NCBI GenBank assembly: GCA_017521985.1
Contig: JAFXAZ010000018.1
Location: 1-64,000 of the forward strand
DNA: 64,000 nt
Source of the DNA: Lachnospiraceae bacterium
Lineage (GTDB): Bacteria; Bacillota; Clostridia; Lachnospirales; Lachnospiraceae
Reading direction: 5' to 3'
Shown here: piece by piece, positions 14,877-24,444 of the stretch
How positions within the stretch are numbered: position 1 is the first letter of the stretch
How the letters are laid out: each line of letters opens with the position of its first letter
Notes under the pieces: model-generated
Told to the model about the DNA's origin: nothing
Databases searched by the model: none
Seen by the model: the letters and a program-made list of their open reading frames with translations, nothing else
Translations under genes and position numbers: made by a program

Positions 14877-15833
14877 CTAGATACCATTAATTTCCTTCTG
14901 CATCTCATCTACAAACGCTTCTATACTATCCACCTTGGCTGCCATTCTAGCCCATTGCTTCAAGCTTGCCAAGTCCGCTTCATCGATGCAGTTCTGAAGT
15001 TCTGTTGATATTTCACCTTTATCCGCTAAAATATCAAGCAAGAGCGCTTTAGTAGCCGTTATTGTAGTCTCTTTTTTGGTATCCTCTACGGCTTCTTTTA
15101 CTGCTTCCTCTACCGCTTCTTTTACCGCTTCCTCTAGTCCTGCCTGAATTTCTCTTTCAACCCACTCATCCCATGTCATATAGTGTTCCCTCACTTCCGC
15201 CGATTCTTTTACACTGCTTACATAGTTATGTATACGCCCAATCGTCTCATTTGTTACACTTTCTATTTTACTGTTATTTAAGTAAGAAAGCAACTGTTTT
15301 ATAGTTTTTGTTCCTCCATTCTTACCATTTACATTAAAATAAATGAACTTCAGCCCATCATTATATTCTATGTCAGGAAACTCACGGCAAACATTTTCAA
15401 AAACATACATCATATTGTCTTTACCAAAAAGGTCATAGTCCATTATCATTATCATGTATAAATCAGGTAGTTTGTTCCAGTTTTTCTCACCTCGTTTTAG
15501 ACCCTTGCTATCTTTCTTAGCTTGATAAAACCGATTTCTTTTCTGCAAATTATCTTCTTCATACATTTGCGATTCCAGATTATAAATCCGACATTTCGTC
15601 GGAGAATTATCCTCTTCCAGAATTTCTACATCCATGCGAATCCCTCGTAATCGCAGATTATCACCCGGTATTACCATCTGGGCTCTTACGGTAACTTCAC
15701 CAATTTCTCTTTCCAGTAATACGCTTAATACATCCCTAAAAAATGGCTCTGCCACATCCGGGTCATTTGCAATAGCGCTCAGCAAAAAATCATTCAGTAC
15801 ATTTAAATCTTCCAGTTTCTGTTTTTTCTTCAT
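14877..15833 (-). CDS. Rpn-family PD-(D/E)XK nuclease / transposase-like protein
   Basis: 318 residues from the ATG at 15833, which has GAGGT 9 nt upstream; the frame extends to 15917 without a ribosome site. The nuclease core shows RMDVEILEED with the metal-binding Asp, then YNLESQMYEEDN (E-x-Q in place of ExK, usual for this family), then KRNRFYQAK. A repetitive helical region (EEAVKEAVEEAVKEAVED, about residues 235-252) precedes a variable C-terminal tail. The Rpn family promotes RecA-independent recombination and some members are antiphage toxins. The fragment at 7635-7823 may derive from a similar gene. Confidence 0.88.
   Translation of the reverse strand: MKKKQKLEDLNVLNDFLLSAIANDPDVAEPFFRDVLSVLLEREIGEVTVRAQMVIPGDNLRLRGIRMDVEILEEDNSPTKCRIYNLESQMYEEDNLQKRNRFYQAKKDSKGLKRGEKNWNKLPDLYMIMIMDYDLFGKDNMMYVFENVCREFPDIEYNDGLKFIYFNVNGKNGGTKTIKQLLSYLNNSKIESVTNETIGRIHNYVSSVKESAEVREHYMTWDEWVEREIQAGLEEAVKEAVEEAVKEAVEDTKKETTITATKALLLDILADKGEISTELQNCIDEADLASLKQWARMAAKVDSIEAFVDEMQKEINGI
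15091..15137. repeat. 24-bp in-frame repeat in the Rpn gene
   Basis: GCTTCTTTTAC(T/C)GCTTCCTC unit present twice (15091-15114, 15115-15137), encoding the repeated EAVEEAVK helix. Such repeats can expand or contract. Confidence 0.8.
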
Positions 15834-15951
15834 AAAAGAACCTCGCTTTGCATATTTTCTGAGGTCATAAAATATTCCCTCATTACATATATGCATAAGC
15901 AAGGCTTTTCGTCGCACTTTTTTTCAAAATTTTATAAAAATTTTATTTTTC

Positions 15952-16398
15952 CTAGCCAACATACTCCACTTCAATGTAAATATCATTTTCACTCAAATAC
16001 TCATAATTGATGTCCATGCTATATCTAGCACGTACGTGAATGCCTTTTTCGTCACTGCTGACAGCCACGTTTTTGCCGCGTACGGAAAACAGCAGATTAC
16101 CGAATGGGGTGGTATAATTGGTCTGGTGCATCTGGCCCGCCTCGATAATCATGTTAACATTGGTAAGGCCTTTTTTTACCATTTCCAGATAGCCCGGCTT
16201 TACCTTTAACAGCACATCGGTCTTTTCGGTAAAGCCTTCCTGCATTTCTTCGTATTTAATATAATAAAAATCGCCGATTTTCTGGCAGGAGCCGGGCATC
16301 ACATTTTCAATTTTATCTTCGCCGTCCACAATATCCTGGCTGAACTGCATGCCGGTCACGTGAACAAGCGCTTTTTTGCTTTTGTTTAACGTAGTCAT
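15952..16398 (-). CDS. ywiB: DUF1934 (YwiB-type) beta-barrel protein
   Basis: 148 residues with the DUF1934 hallmark EAGQMHQTNYTTPFGNL and alternating beta-strands typical of the calycin-like fold. It follows murI after 10 bp and is the last gene of the ispE-gntR-x-murI operon. Biochemical function is not established. The length is normal for the family. Confidence 0.85.
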   Translation of the reverse strand: MTTLNKSKKALVHVTGMQFSQDIVDGEDKIENVMPGSCQKIGDFYYIKYEEMQEGFTEKTDVLLKVKPGYLEMVKKGLTNVNMIIEAGQMHQTNYTTPFGNLLFSVRGKNVAVSSDEKGIHVRARYSMDINYEYLSENDIYIEVEYVG

Positions 16399-16408
16399 TT
16401 TGTTCCCC

Positions 16409-17251
16409 TTAATATTCTTCTATGTTGATTGTTTTTGCAGACAAAATGCCATATTTAATAATGGAATTGGCAAATTGCTTGAACTTTTCTGCACCATCGG
16501 ATACATAAAACTGATACGGATTACTGCCAAGAGGCGGTGTCACCTCGTTAAGCAGGTTTTTCTCTGCCAAAAGCTTCTTTAATGCAACGGCAGTCTCATA
16601 GGCCGGATTTACCAAAGTCACCCCTTCTCCCATAATGCTTCCAATGGTAGAACGGATAAGAGGATAATGGGTACATCCCAAAATTAAGGTATCAATATCC
16701 AAATCAATCAGTTCCGTCAAATATCTGCGGGCAATTTCCACTGTTACCGGGTCTTCCCACAAGCCTTCCTCCACCAACGGCACAAACAAAGGACATGCCT
16801 TTCCGTAAATGGTTGCATCCTCTCGCAGGCTTTTTATGTATTTAGAGTACAGACCACTTCCAATCGTTCCTTCCGTAGCAATAACACCGATTTTGCCATT
16901 TCGGGTTACATCTGCCGCCATTCTGGCCCCCGGCTTTACTACACCGATAACCGGAATGTCCAGCTCCGCTTCCAAATCCTCTATAGCATACGCACTTGCC
17001 GTATTACAGGCAACCACAATGGTTTTTACCTGATGGCTCTGCAAAAAGCGGGCAATCTGCTTAGAAAAACGGGTAACCGTCTCTTTACTTTTGGTGCCAT
17101 AAGGCACTCTGGCGGTATCGCCAAAATAAATAATTCTTTCCTTCGGCATCTGGCGCATAATTTCTCTGGCCACAGTCAGCCCGCCCACGCCAGAGTCAAA
17201 CACACCAATAGGTGCCTGACTTACTTCTTCATAAACATTTCTATCAATCAT
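16409..17251 (-). CDS. murI: glutamate racemase
   Basis: 280 residues from the ATG at 17251; a GTG at 17263 gives four more residues. Motifs: IGVFDSGVGGLTV at the N-terminus, catalytic cysteines in VVACNTASA and LGCTHYPL. It interconverts L- and D-glutamate to supply D-Glu for peptidoglycan. It overlaps the preceding small gene by 8 nt, indicating translational coupling, in an operon with ispE and a GntR regulator. Confidence 0.96.
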   Translation of the reverse strand: MIDRNVYEEVSQAPIGVFDSGVGGLTVAREIMRQMPKERIIYFGDTARVPYGTKSKETVTRFSKQIARFLQSHQVKTIVVACNTASAYAIEDLEAELDIPVIGVVKPGARMAADVTRNGKIGVIATEGTIGSGLYSKYIKSLREDATIYGKACPLFVPLVEEGLWEDPVTVEIARRYLTELIDLDIDTLILGCTHYPLIRSTIGSIMGEGVTLVNPAYETAVALKKLLAEKNLLNEVTPPLGSNPYQFYVSDGAEKFKQFANSIIKYGILSAKTINIEEY

Positions 17252-17510
17252 GTTCCAATCCACATCTGTTTTTGATTATTTCCCACAGCTTACTGCGATA
17301 GGTAACCGTTACTTTGTTATCCAAAATATCTGCATACAGCTGCTCCTTGTCCTCCACCTCTTCACCGCTTACTACCTGATAGGTACCCTTCACCAGCGTC
17401 AAATCCGGAAAAAGGCATCCCCAGAAACCATAGCAGGCTGTTGTAATGGAAGCCACATATATGATATATTTTATGATGCTTCTCATATCATATAAATTCT
17501 TTTTTTTCAT
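17244..17510 (-). CDS. small single-pass membrane protein
   Basis: 88 residues from the third ATG (17510), which lies 9 nt from GAGG; two earlier ATGs are too close to the site. One transmembrane helix (about 12-32) and a short exterior or cytoplasmic tail with VKGTYQVVSGEEVEDKEQ. It overlaps murI by 8 nt. Family not recognised. Confidence 0.65.
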   Translation of the reverse strand: MKKKNLYDMRSIIKYIIYVASITTACYGFWGCLFPDLTLVKGTYQVVSGEEVEDKEQLYADILDNKVTVTYRSKLWEIIKNRCGLEHD

Positions 17511-17580
17511 CGTCATCATACCTCGCTTTCTTTAAGCCAAGTATGAACGATTTATATTATTTTATGCAGGAGTAAAAGAA

Positions 17581-18252
17581 CTAATTCAAATGAAGCTGTC
17601 TTGCAATAGACTCCATCTGATTGTCAATATGTGTTACTGCCGCTGCTGCCGCAGTAACCTTGTCTTTCTTACGAATTGCCTCGAAAATCACGCGATGCTC
17701 TTCCACCAATCTGCCGTGCATGGAATAATCCTTAATATACTCAAAGCGATAGCGATACATCTGCTCCGCAAGATTATTTACCAACTGTACCAGACGGTTG
17801 TTATTCGTAGCCTTGATAATAATATCATGCAATGCCACATCCGCTGCTGCAATTACCCGAGCATCCCTGGTGTATGTGGCCTCTTCAAACTCCTTACAAG
17901 CCGCCTCCAATGCCGCAATTTCCCCATCGGAAATACGCTCACATGCCAGTTCCGCACACAAAGCATCCAAGCTTCGTCGCACCTCCAGTACATCCTGCAG
18001 ACTCTTTCCGGTAATCTGGGCAACCTCCGCCCCTCGTCTCGGAATCATCGTAACAAGCCCTTCCAATTCCAGCTTACGAATGGCCTCACGAATTGGTGTG
18101 CGGCTCACGCCAAGCTTATTGGCAAGGTGAATCTCCATAAGACGTTCCCCCGGCTTTAATTCACCGGTGAGAATGGCCTGTCTCAGTGTGTTAAACACCA
18201 CATCCCGTAGTGGTAAAAATTCATTCATCGGTAAATGCAGATTATCGTTCAT
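17581..18252 (-). CDS. GntR/FadR-type (FCD domain) transcriptional regulator
   Basis: 223 residues from the ATG at 18252 with AGGAG 7 nt upstream. Winged helix at about 10-75 (LMEIHLANKLGVSRTPIREA), then an all-helical FCD ligand domain with metal-binding-like residues (EVRRSLDALCAELACE, DVALHDIIIKA, EHRVIFEAI). FCD regulators usually sense small organic acids. It lies 20 bp downstream of ispE. The ligand cannot be told from sequence. Confidence 0.92.
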   Translation of the reverse strand: MNDNLHLPMNEFLPLRDVVFNTLRQAILTGELKPGERLMEIHLANKLGVSRTPIREAIRKLELEGLVTMIPRRGAEVAQITGKSLQDVLEVRRSLDALCAELACERISDGEIAALEAACKEFEEATYTRDARVIAAADVALHDIIIKATNNNRLVQLVNNLAEQMYRYRFEYIKDYSMHGRLVEEHRVIFEAIRKKDKVTAAAAAVTHIDNQMESIARQLHLN

Positions 18253-18272
18253 CTTTTTTCTCCTTGTATTTC

Positions 18273-19142
18273 TTAACAAAACGCTGTCACAAAAACCTGT
18301 TTTGCCAATTCGGCATCCTCAATCCTTTTTGCTGCCTGTTTTGCTTTCTCTAATTCTGTAAAAATACCAAATACCGTTGGTCCGCTGCCGCTCATCAACG
18401 CCCCCTCAGCCCCTGCATCCAACATGGACTGCTTAATCTCATCAATAATCGGATATGCCGGTACGGTCACCGTCTCCAATACATTTGCCAATCGGTCCGT
18501 AATTGCCTTTAAATCGCCCTTTTCCAGCCCTTCTATCATGCCATCGATGTCCGGGTGACTTTCCAGTTCATTTGCCTTTAAGTTCTCATATACAAACTTA
18601 GTAGACACGTTAATATCCGGCTTGACAATTACCAAATGACATGCCGGTGGGGTGGGAAGTACACTTAACACCTCACCAATACCTTCTGCCAGTGCCGTAC
18701 CGCCCTGAATACAATAAGGTACATCCGCGCCGATTTTTACACCCAGTTCTTTTAATTTGTCCACATCATAACCAATCTCATAAAGTTCGTTAATGCCAAG
18801 AAGTGCTGCTGCCGCATCGGTGCTGCCACCTGCCATGCCTGCTGCAATCGGGATATGCTTCTCCAATGTAATGCATACACCTTTCGTGTCGCTGATACCT
18901 GCGGTATCCATTAAAAGCTTCGCGGCCTTGTATATCAGATTGTTTTGATCTGACGGAAGCTCCTCTTTATCCACTATCAGCTGAATTCCTGATGCCGCCT
19001 TTCGAAAAGTCAACACATCACAGATTCCAACTGTCTGCATAATCATACGTACCTCATGATATCCATTCGGCAGACGCCTTACCACATCCAGTCCCAAATT
19101 TATTTTGGCAAAAGCCTCTCGCCTGATTGTCTTATCGCTCAT
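18273..19142 (-). CDS. ispE: 4-diphosphocytidyl-2-C-methyl-D-erythritol kinase
   Basis: 289 residues with the GHMP-kinase glycine loop PIAAGMAGGSTDAAAALLG, the N-terminal substrate motif AKINLGLDVVRRLPNGYHE and the C-terminal MSGSGPTVFG. It phosphorylates CDP-methylerythritol in the MEP isoprenoid pathway. A strong GGGGGAGGGG site precedes the ATG, and a consensus promoter lies at 19188-19216. It opens the ispE-gntR-x-murI-ywiB operon. Confidence 0.96.
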   Translation of the reverse strand: MSDKTIRREAFAKINLGLDVVRRLPNGYHEVRMIMQTVGICDVLTFRKAASGIQLIVDKEELPSDQNNLIYKAAKLLMDTAGISDTKGVCITLEKHIPIAAGMAGGSTDAAAALLGINELYEIGYDVDKLKELGVKIGADVPYCIQGGTALAEGIGEVLSVLPTPPACHLVIVKPDINVSTKFVYENLKANELESHPDIDGMIEGLEKGDLKAITDRLANVLETVTVPAYPIIDEIKQSMLDAGAEGALMSGSGPTVFGIFTELEKAKQAAKRIEDAELAKQVFVTAFC

Positions 19143-19187
19143 GGTATACCCCTCCCCCTTTGTATACAGAATACAAGATTGTACTTA

Positions 19188-19216
19188 ATTTTATACAATT
19201 TTGAGCGTTTTGTCAA
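19188..19216 (-). promoter_or_regulatory. promoter for the ispE operon
   Basis: On the minus strand TTGACA (complement of 19211-19216), 17-bp spacer, TAAAAT (complement of 19188-19193), about 45 bp before the ispE ATG. Confidence 0.8.
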
Positions 19217-19252
19217 GAGGGCTACTCTAACACCACTATCCATAGCAATAGC

Positions 19253-19280
19253 AAAAGCGCAGGATTTCACCTACGCTTTT
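19253..19280 (-). terminator. candidate terminator after the SPOCS gene
   Basis: AAAAGCG.AGG and CCT.CGCTTTT form an 11-bp stem with one mismatch and a short loop, right after the stop at 19287. Confidence 0.6.
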
Positions 19281-19286
19281 CTCACA

Positions 19287-20864
19287 CTACTCCCTTGCGC
19301 CCTTCACAAGCAGCATACTTTCCCCGGCCTTCAGAGTATCGGAAGTCAAATTATTCAGTCGTTTCATCTCTGCCACCGGCATATAGTAGCGTTTACCAAA
19401 GTCCCACAGTGGAGTATCTATGTCAGCAAAACATACCACCATGCCCGGAAGATTCGCAAATTTAGCGGTATCCAGCGGTTTACACTGGGCGCCTCCCACG
19501 CACTGTTGCCGTTCACTGTTTAATACCAATACCGTAAAGCATACAATACCTTTCAGTTCCATTTCCTCGCTGTCTACCAAAGAGGCATCCATCTGTTCCA
19601 TGCGTGGTTCTATAAAGATGGCAGGTTTTTCCCACATCATGTTGGTTTCATCGCCCACACTTCCTTCCATCTCCAATTGATACGGCACCATGCATTCTGT
19701 TACCGCGTACGGCATTTCATCCTCCCCTGTCAGGTACAGCGTTTGGAATTGCACGCTGCCCATCAACTGTAATTTACCGTCCTCCCAAATCTCTCTATCC
19801 GGAAATACATTGCATAAGGTATGTAAAATCTGTACAGCCTTTGGCGTACCCTCTTTTAAGCGATGAGACTGTTTCAGCTTACATTTGCCTTCTCCTGCAA
19901 TATGAAGAACCGGTGCATGCACAGCCTTCACCTTCGGCATAACTTCCTGCGTGGTACTGTAAATATCCTGAAGCAGTGCAATTTTTTCTTCACTATATAT
20001 GCGAAGCATCAAATCCATTGCCGCTTCTAAAAATAAAATACGGTCCTCTCCGTCAAAATCCGGCTTGATTTCTACGGTATACTGGCTCAACATCGGCATC
20101 ACACTGACAACCATGTCACTTTGGCATCCACTACATTCTATCAACCCATGGAACGGTACTTTTTTAGAGAGCATCTTCACTGCTTGTGTCACACCTTGTG
20201 CAGAGTAAATAAAATAGCAGTTTAGTTCGCCTTTTAAACTCACCTTACCATCCATTGGGCGTGCTTCCAGATTCCCAAGAGATACATGCTTCCATAAAAT
20301 ATTCTGCATAGCCGGATAACCGCCGGGAAGCTCAATTTCCTCCTTAATACGAAATACATCGGACTTTTTCTGGCACAACTGCAGCACCTGTTTGGCCTCA
20401 TAACGCTTTTCCATGTCTCCACAATTTACAACATCATCCGTCCACTCTTCTTCCATCAATTGATGCATACAAACGTGCAGCATTACCACAGACTGAATAG
20501 CGATTTTTCTGGTATTAATCATAGAAACCTTGAAATCCTCAATCACACCCTTTGCGGTTGCCAAATCCCCCGGTGAAGCACCGCTTACATTGATTACTTC
20601 TTCAAAAGGCAAGTCACCGGTAAGCTGCTCTAAGCGTCCTCCACCCCCGGTTTCGTACAAAATCTGGTATTTTAGGCAGCCCTTCACTACCACCTGGTCT
20701 CGTCCAACCCTTGTCTCGTCCACAATAAGGGCAGCGTCCTTTAACAAAATTGCCAGACAATCGCCCTTGGCATCAGGCACGTTCATATCCTCTTCTATAG
20801 TCATCTGAGTCGAAGTTTCCCATTTTTTCTGCTCCATATGAATACTGCGATACAAAAAATCCAT
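19287..20864 (-). CDS. SPOCS (DUF3794) protein with C-terminal LysM-like segment
   Basis: 525 residues built of repeated SPOCS/DUF3794 modules (for example VKGCLKYQILYE, LKGELNCYFIYSAQG, MGSVQFQTLYLTGED) and closing with a LysM-like segment (YYMPVAEMKRLNNLTSDTLKAGESMLLV). Proteins of this layout are linked to the spore envelope in Clostridia. The GGGAGG ribosome site is buried in a stem-loop (20871-20909). The gene follows recR in the same direction. Confidence 0.85.
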   Translation of the reverse strand: MDFLYRSIHMEQKKWETSTQMTIEEDMNVPDAKGDCLAILLKDAALIVDETRVGRDQVVVKGCLKYQILYETGGGGRLEQLTGDLPFEEVINVSGASPGDLATAKGVIEDFKVSMINTRKIAIQSVVMLHVCMHQLMEEEWTDDVVNCGDMEKRYEAKQVLQLCQKKSDVFRIKEEIELPGGYPAMQNILWKHVSLGNLEARPMDGKVSLKGELNCYFIYSAQGVTQAVKMLSKKVPFHGLIECSGCQSDMVVSVMPMLSQYTVEIKPDFDGEDRILFLEAAMDLMLRIYSEEKIALLQDIYSTTQEVMPKVKAVHAPVLHIAGEGKCKLKQSHRLKEGTPKAVQILHTLCNVFPDREIWEDGKLQLMGSVQFQTLYLTGEDEMPYAVTECMVPYQLEMEGSVGDETNMMWEKPAIFIEPRMEQMDASLVDSEEMELKGIVCFTVLVLNSERQQCVGGAQCKPLDTAKFANLPGMVVCFADIDTPLWDFGKRYYMPVAEMKRLNNLTSDTLKAGESMLLVKGARE

Positions 20865-20870
20865 AATAAA

Positions 20871-20909
20871 AACCTCCCAACATATATTTTCATTCTATGT
20901 TGGAAGGTT
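20871..20909 (-). promoter_or_regulatory. stem-loop containing the SPOCS gene ribosome site
   Basis: AACCTCCCAACATA (20871-20884) pairs with TATGTTGGAAGGTT (20896-20909) over 14 positions with one wobble and an 11-nt loop. On the minus strand its 3' arm holds GGGAGG and is followed by TTT, then ATTATG. It could terminate recR transcripts, hide the ribosome site, or both. Confidence 0.65.
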
Positions 20910-20967
20910 CTCCGTTATGTCTTTTTCCTTTAATTCGTTAACGGACTGCTTCTGCAAGCTTCCTCGT

Positions 20968-21564
20968 CTATAATTCCGTTCTGCCTTCAAGAGCACGAAG
21001 CAATGTCACTTCATCAATATACTCAAGGTCACCGCCTACCGGCACCCCGCTTGCAATACGTGTCACCTTAATGCCTGCCGGCTTAATCAACTTACTGATG
21101 TACATGGCGGTAGTCTCGCCCTCCAAACTGGAGTTAGTAGCAATAATTACCTCATCCACATCCTGCTGCAATCGCTGAATCAGCTCTGACAAGCGAATAT
21201 CCCCGGGTCCAATGCCAAGCATTGGAGAAATAGCTCCGTGAAGGACATGATACACGCCCTCAAACTTGCCCGTTTTCTCATAGGCTGCCAGGTCACGAGG
21301 GTTTTCCACCACCATAATAACCTTGTGGTTACGACTCTTATTGGCGCAAATCGGACAAACCTCCTGGTCCGTCAAGGTAAAACATTCCTTACAATAGCGC
21401 ACGTGTGTCTTGGCATTCATCATAGCCTGACTCAAGCCTTCCACACGTTCTTTCGGCATATTCATAATGTGAAAGGCTAATCGCTGGGCGGTCTTCTGTC
21501 CAATGCCCGGAAGGGTTCCCAGCTCCTCTATTAACTTATTTATATGCCCGCTAAACATATCCAT
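20968..21564 (-). CDS. recR: recombination mediator protein RecR
   Basis: 198 residues: helix-hairpin-helix ([18 protein letters not shown]), a four-cysteine zinc finger (CKEC...CPIC), and a Toprim domain ([25 protein letters not shown]) ending in a Walker-B-like [13 protein letters not shown]. It acts with RecF/RecO in loading RecA at gaps. Its ATG overlaps the ybaB stop (TAATG), in the standard dnaX-ybaB-recR order. Confidence 0.97.
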   Translation of the reverse strand: MDMFSGHINKLIEELGTLPGIGQKTAQRLAFHIMNMPKERVEGLSQAMMNAKTHVRYCKECFTLTDQEVCPICANKSRNHKVIMVVENPRDLAAYEKTGKFEGVYHVLHGAISPMLGIGPGDIRLSELIQRLQQDVDEVIIATNSSLEGETTAMYISKLIKPAGIKVTRIASGVPVGGDLEYIDEVTLLRALEGRTEL

Positions 21565-21911
21565 TAGAAAGGAAATCCTCCCATGCCGCCGGTCATCTTG
21601 TTCATCATGGCATTAGAAGCATCCTCTGCCTGCTTCATCGCTTCATTAATAGCTGCCATAATTAAATCCTCTAACATTTCTACATCGTCCGGATCTACCG
21701 CTTCCGGCGCCAATTTAATAGCAGTAACTTCCTTCTTGCCGGTAACGGTAACTTCCACTGCACCACCGCCGGATTTCGCTGTAAAAACAGCCTCCTCTAA
21801 TGCTTTCTGACTTTCCTCCATCTGACGCTGCATTCTCTGTGCCTGCTTCATCAAATTATTCATATTTCCCGGCATTCCCATGCCACCCGGATATCCTCCA
21901 CGCTTTGCCAT
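21564..21911 (-). CDS. ybaB: YbaB/EbfC nucleoid-associated protein
   Basis: 115 residues with an N-terminal Gly/Met-rich tail, the coiled-coil segment [20 protein letters not shown] and the conserved [20 protein letters not shown]. It binds DNA as a dimer. It lies 26 nt downstream of dnaX and overlaps recR by one base. Confidence 0.95.
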   Translation of the reverse strand: MAKRGGYPGGMGMPGNMNNLMKQAQRMQRQMEESQKALEEAVFTAKSGGGAVEVTVTGKKEVTAIKLAPEAVDPDDVEMLEDLIMAAINEAMKQAEDASNAMMNKMTGGMGGFPF

Positions 21912-21937
21912 ATCTGGTTCTCCTTTATATATAGTAT

Positions 21938-23533
21938 TTATTCTTCTTCAAACCCTTCTTCCAATAAGTCCATACGAATCAGCTCGGATGTATCCGGATA
22001 CTGCTTCTCAAACTCGGAAGCCTGGGATATTGGCACAATTTTGACCGGCACATGCTTGCCCACTGCATCTTCCAAAAAATCTTCAAGAGCCTGAATATTT
22101 TCCGGAAACTTGGTAAAATAATCACTCTCATAGCCATCGGGTAGGCCAACTACCAAATCCCCTTCCGGAGATACGCTAAGCTCCACATTTTTGAGGCTGG
22201 TTTTCATCAGTCCTGACATCTCCCTGCGGTAACTTGTAAAGTTTTGAATCACCTCTACCAGCTCCTCCGGAAGTGCTGTGGGAAGCTTGGGACGCTCTAC
22301 CTTTTGCCTGGGCTCTTCCATAGTATAGCCCGGTGTCGCCTGCACCACGATGCCCTTTTCTACCTGCTCCTCTACCGCTCTGACACGCTCCAGCACGGAA
22401 GCTGTATCAATCTCCATGGCAGGCTTACAAAGCTTAATCAAGGCAATTTCAATCAAAATACGCTTCCCATTTGCATAACGCAATTGTCCGGATAATTCCG
22501 ACATAATACGTATATATCTCAAAAGGCTCTCCGTGTCCATCATGGCAGCCTCTTCCTTCAGCTTCACCAGATTGTCACTGGACACTTCCATAATATCCTC
22601 CATAGCCTGCATCTGAGACGCACTGCCATCGTGAGAGGATGCCTTTAACAACATCAGATTACGCAAATACCAGGTGAAGTCCAATACAAACTGCCCCAGT
22701 TCCCTGCCCTGAATAACGATATCCTCTAAAATGCGGATGCAGCCCACTACATTGCGGTCCATAACCTGGCGCACCAAGTCGGAAAATACTCCTGTATCTA
22801 CCGCACCAAGCACGTCTAATGCCTTATCAAAAGTAAGGGTCTGACCGATATGGAATGCAATACACTGGTCCAAAAGGCTCAGACCGTCTCGCATGGAGCC
22901 GTCCGCTGCCTTGGCAATATAGCGCAGTGCCTTTTCCTCTACCTCCACACCTTCAATATCCACCAACTCACGCAGTCTAGCTGCAATGGTATCGATACTG
23001 ATGCGCTTAAAATCATATCGCTGACAACGCGATAAAATGGTAATAGGAATCTTGTGTACCTCAGTAGTCGCCAAAATAAAGATTACATAACTTGGGGGCT
23101 CTTCTAAAGTCTTTAACAGTGCATTAAATGCACCAATAGAAAGCATATGCACCTCGTCGATAATATAGACCTTGTACTTGCCTTCTGCCGGAGAATAGGA
23201 AACCTCATCCACAATCTCACGAATATTATCCACGCCGTTGTTGGATGCAGCATCGATTTCAATCACATTCATGCTGGCACCTGCTGCAATCTTTCTGCAG
23301 GTCTCACATTCCTCACAAGGGCTACCATCCACCGGATGCTCGCAGTTTACCGCTCTTGCGAAAATCTTGGCAATACTGGTCTTACCGGTGCCTCTGGTGC
23401 CTGTAAACAAATACGCATGTCCCACTCTGCCCGCCTTAATCTGGTTAGTCAATGTAGTTACGATATGGTCCTGACCCTTTACTCCTTCAAACGTAGCCGG
23501 ACGAAACTTTCTATAAAGTGCAGTGTACGACAT
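21938..23533 (-). CDS. dnaX: DNA polymerase III subunit gamma/tau
   Basis: 531 residues from the ATG at 23533 (GGGAG upstream); the frame runs on to 23668 without a start site. AAA+ clamp loader with Walker [10 protein letters not shown] (44-52), a four-cysteine zinc motif ([16 protein letters not shown]), Walker B IDEVHML, and sensor LSRCQRYDF. The C-terminal third is the tau-like tail. No obvious slippery A-run was noted, so a shorter gamma form is not indicated. Confidence 0.97.
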   Translation of the reverse strand: MSYTALYRKFRPATFEGVKGQDHIVTTLTNQIKAGRVGHAYLFTGTRGTGKTSIAKIFARAVNCEHPVDGSPCEECETCRKIAAGASMNVIEIDAASNNGVDNIREIVDEVSYSPAEGKYKVYIIDEVHMLSIGAFNALLKTLEEPPSYVIFILATTEVHKIPITILSRCQRYDFKRISIDTIAARLRELVDIEGVEVEEKALRYIAKAADGSMRDGLSLLDQCIAFHIGQTLTFDKALDVLGAVDTGVFSDLVRQVMDRNVVGCIRILEDIVIQGRELGQFVLDFTWYLRNLMLLKASSHDGSASQMQAMEDIMEVSSDNLVKLKEEAAMMDTESLLRYIRIMSELSGQLRYANGKRILIEIALIKLCKPAMEIDTASVLERVRAVEEQVEKGIVVQATPGYTMEEPRQKVERPKLPTALPEELVEVIQNFTSYRREMSGLMKTSLKNVELSVSPEGDLVVGLPDGYESDYFTKFPENIQALEDFLEDAVGKHVPVKIVPISQASEFEKQYPDTSELIRMDLLEEGFEEE

Positions 23534-23565
23534 AAGGCACTCCCTTTCTTTCATCTTATCTATAT

Positions 23566-23594
23566 AATTTATCACATTCACAGACTTTTTACAA
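23566..23594 (-). promoter_or_regulatory. candidate dnaX promoter
   Basis: Minus strand TTGTAA (complement of 23589-23594), 17-bp spacer, TAAATT (complement of 23566-23571), about 33 bp before the dnaX ATG. Confidence 0.55.
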
Positions 23595-23609
23595 GGAATT
23601 AATGAATCA

Positions 23610-23638
23610 TTGACCGCTTTCCTTTTTTGTCCTATAAT
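23610..23638 (+). promoter_or_regulatory. tadA promoter
   Basis: TTGACC (23610-23615), 17-bp spacer, TATAAT (23633-23638), 28 bp before the tadA ATG. Confidence 0.8.
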
Positions 23639-23666
23639 AAACGCAGTGCATAAAAGGAGTATTGAC

Positions 23667-24191
23667 ATGAATCAGCATGAAATTTTTATGAAAGAAGCAA
23701 TTAGACAGGCAAAAAAAGCTGCAAAACTGGACGAGGTACCTATTGGCTGCGTGATTACATACGAGGGCCACATTATCGCGCGTGGGTACAATCGCCGCAA
23801 TACCGATAAGTCCACCTTGGCACATGCAGAAATTTCTGCCATCAAGAAAGCAAGCAAGGTAATTGGTGACTGGCGACTGGAAGAGTGCACCCTTTATGTC
23901 ACACTGGAACCATGCCAAATGTGCGCCGGTGCCATTGTACAGGCACGTATTCCACGAGTAGTGATTGGCACAATGAATGCCAAAGCAGGATGCGCCGGTT
24001 CCATTTACAACCTACTACAAGAGCCTCGCTTTAATCATCAGGTAGAAGTTATTTACGACGTCCTGCGGGAAGACTGCACGGAAATGCTCACTTCTTTTTT
24101 TGTAAATCTCCGCCAAAAGCACAAAGAACGAAAGCTATCAAATCAAAGCAATACATTGGATATTTTACCAAAATATTCTGTTGACAAATAG
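23667..24191 (+). CDS. tadA: tRNA-specific adenosine deaminase
   Basis: 174 residues from the ATG at 23667 (AAGGAG upstream). Zinc/catalytic motifs HAEISAI and EPCQMCAGAIVQ are intact. It converts A34 to inosine in tRNA-Arg(ACG). The gene is divergent from dnaX. The promoter of the SRP RNA lies over its last codons. Confidence 0.96.
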   Translation: MNQHEIFMKEAIRQAKKAAKLDEVPIGCVITYEGHIIARGYNRRNTDKSTLAHAEISAIKKASKVIGDWRLEECTLYVTLEPCQMCAGAIVQARIPRVVIGTMNAKAGCAGSIYNLLQEPRFNHQVEVIYDVLREDCTEMLTSFFVNLRQKHKERKLSNQSNTLDILPKYSVDK

Positions 24192-24209
24192 GCAAAAACA
24201 TTATAAACT
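24181..24209 (+). promoter_or_regulatory. SRP RNA promoter
   Basis: TTGACA (24181-24186), 17-bp spacer, TAAACT (24204-24209). The -35 lies inside the end of tadA. Confidence 0.8.
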
Positions 24210-24218
24210 ATTGTTCGT

Positions 24219-24412
24219 GCATCGGATTAGGCGGGTGCTTCTGTGGCTGGCCTTTCTGTGCAGCGTTGATGTTTGGGTCTTACGCAAAGCGAAGCTATGA
24301 ATCGTGTCAGGTCGGGAACGAAGCAGCACTAAGTAGATATTCCTTGTGCCGTAAGGGTGCCTGGCGGAGCTGTCGGAAGGGTAACGCGCAGGAGTATCCA
24401 CTTAATCCGATG
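24219..24412 (+). ncRNA. ffs: signal recognition particle RNA, large Gram-positive type
   Basis: About 194 nt. The termini pair (CATCGGATTAG at the 5' end with CTTAATCCGATG at the 3' end). The conserved helix-8 Ffh-binding segment is at 24306-24327 (GTCAGG...GGGAACGAAGCAGC). A T-run follows at 24413. The promoter TSS position fits the 5' end. It pairs with Ffh to target nascent membrane proteins. Confidence 0.95.
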
Positions 24413-24444
24413 TTTTTATCACTATTTTTGAGGTAACATCTATT

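Noticed and set aside
21938-23533. Programmed frameshift for a short gamma form in dnaX
   Set aside because: No A-rich slippery sequence with a downstream stem was noticed at the domain III/IV boundary.
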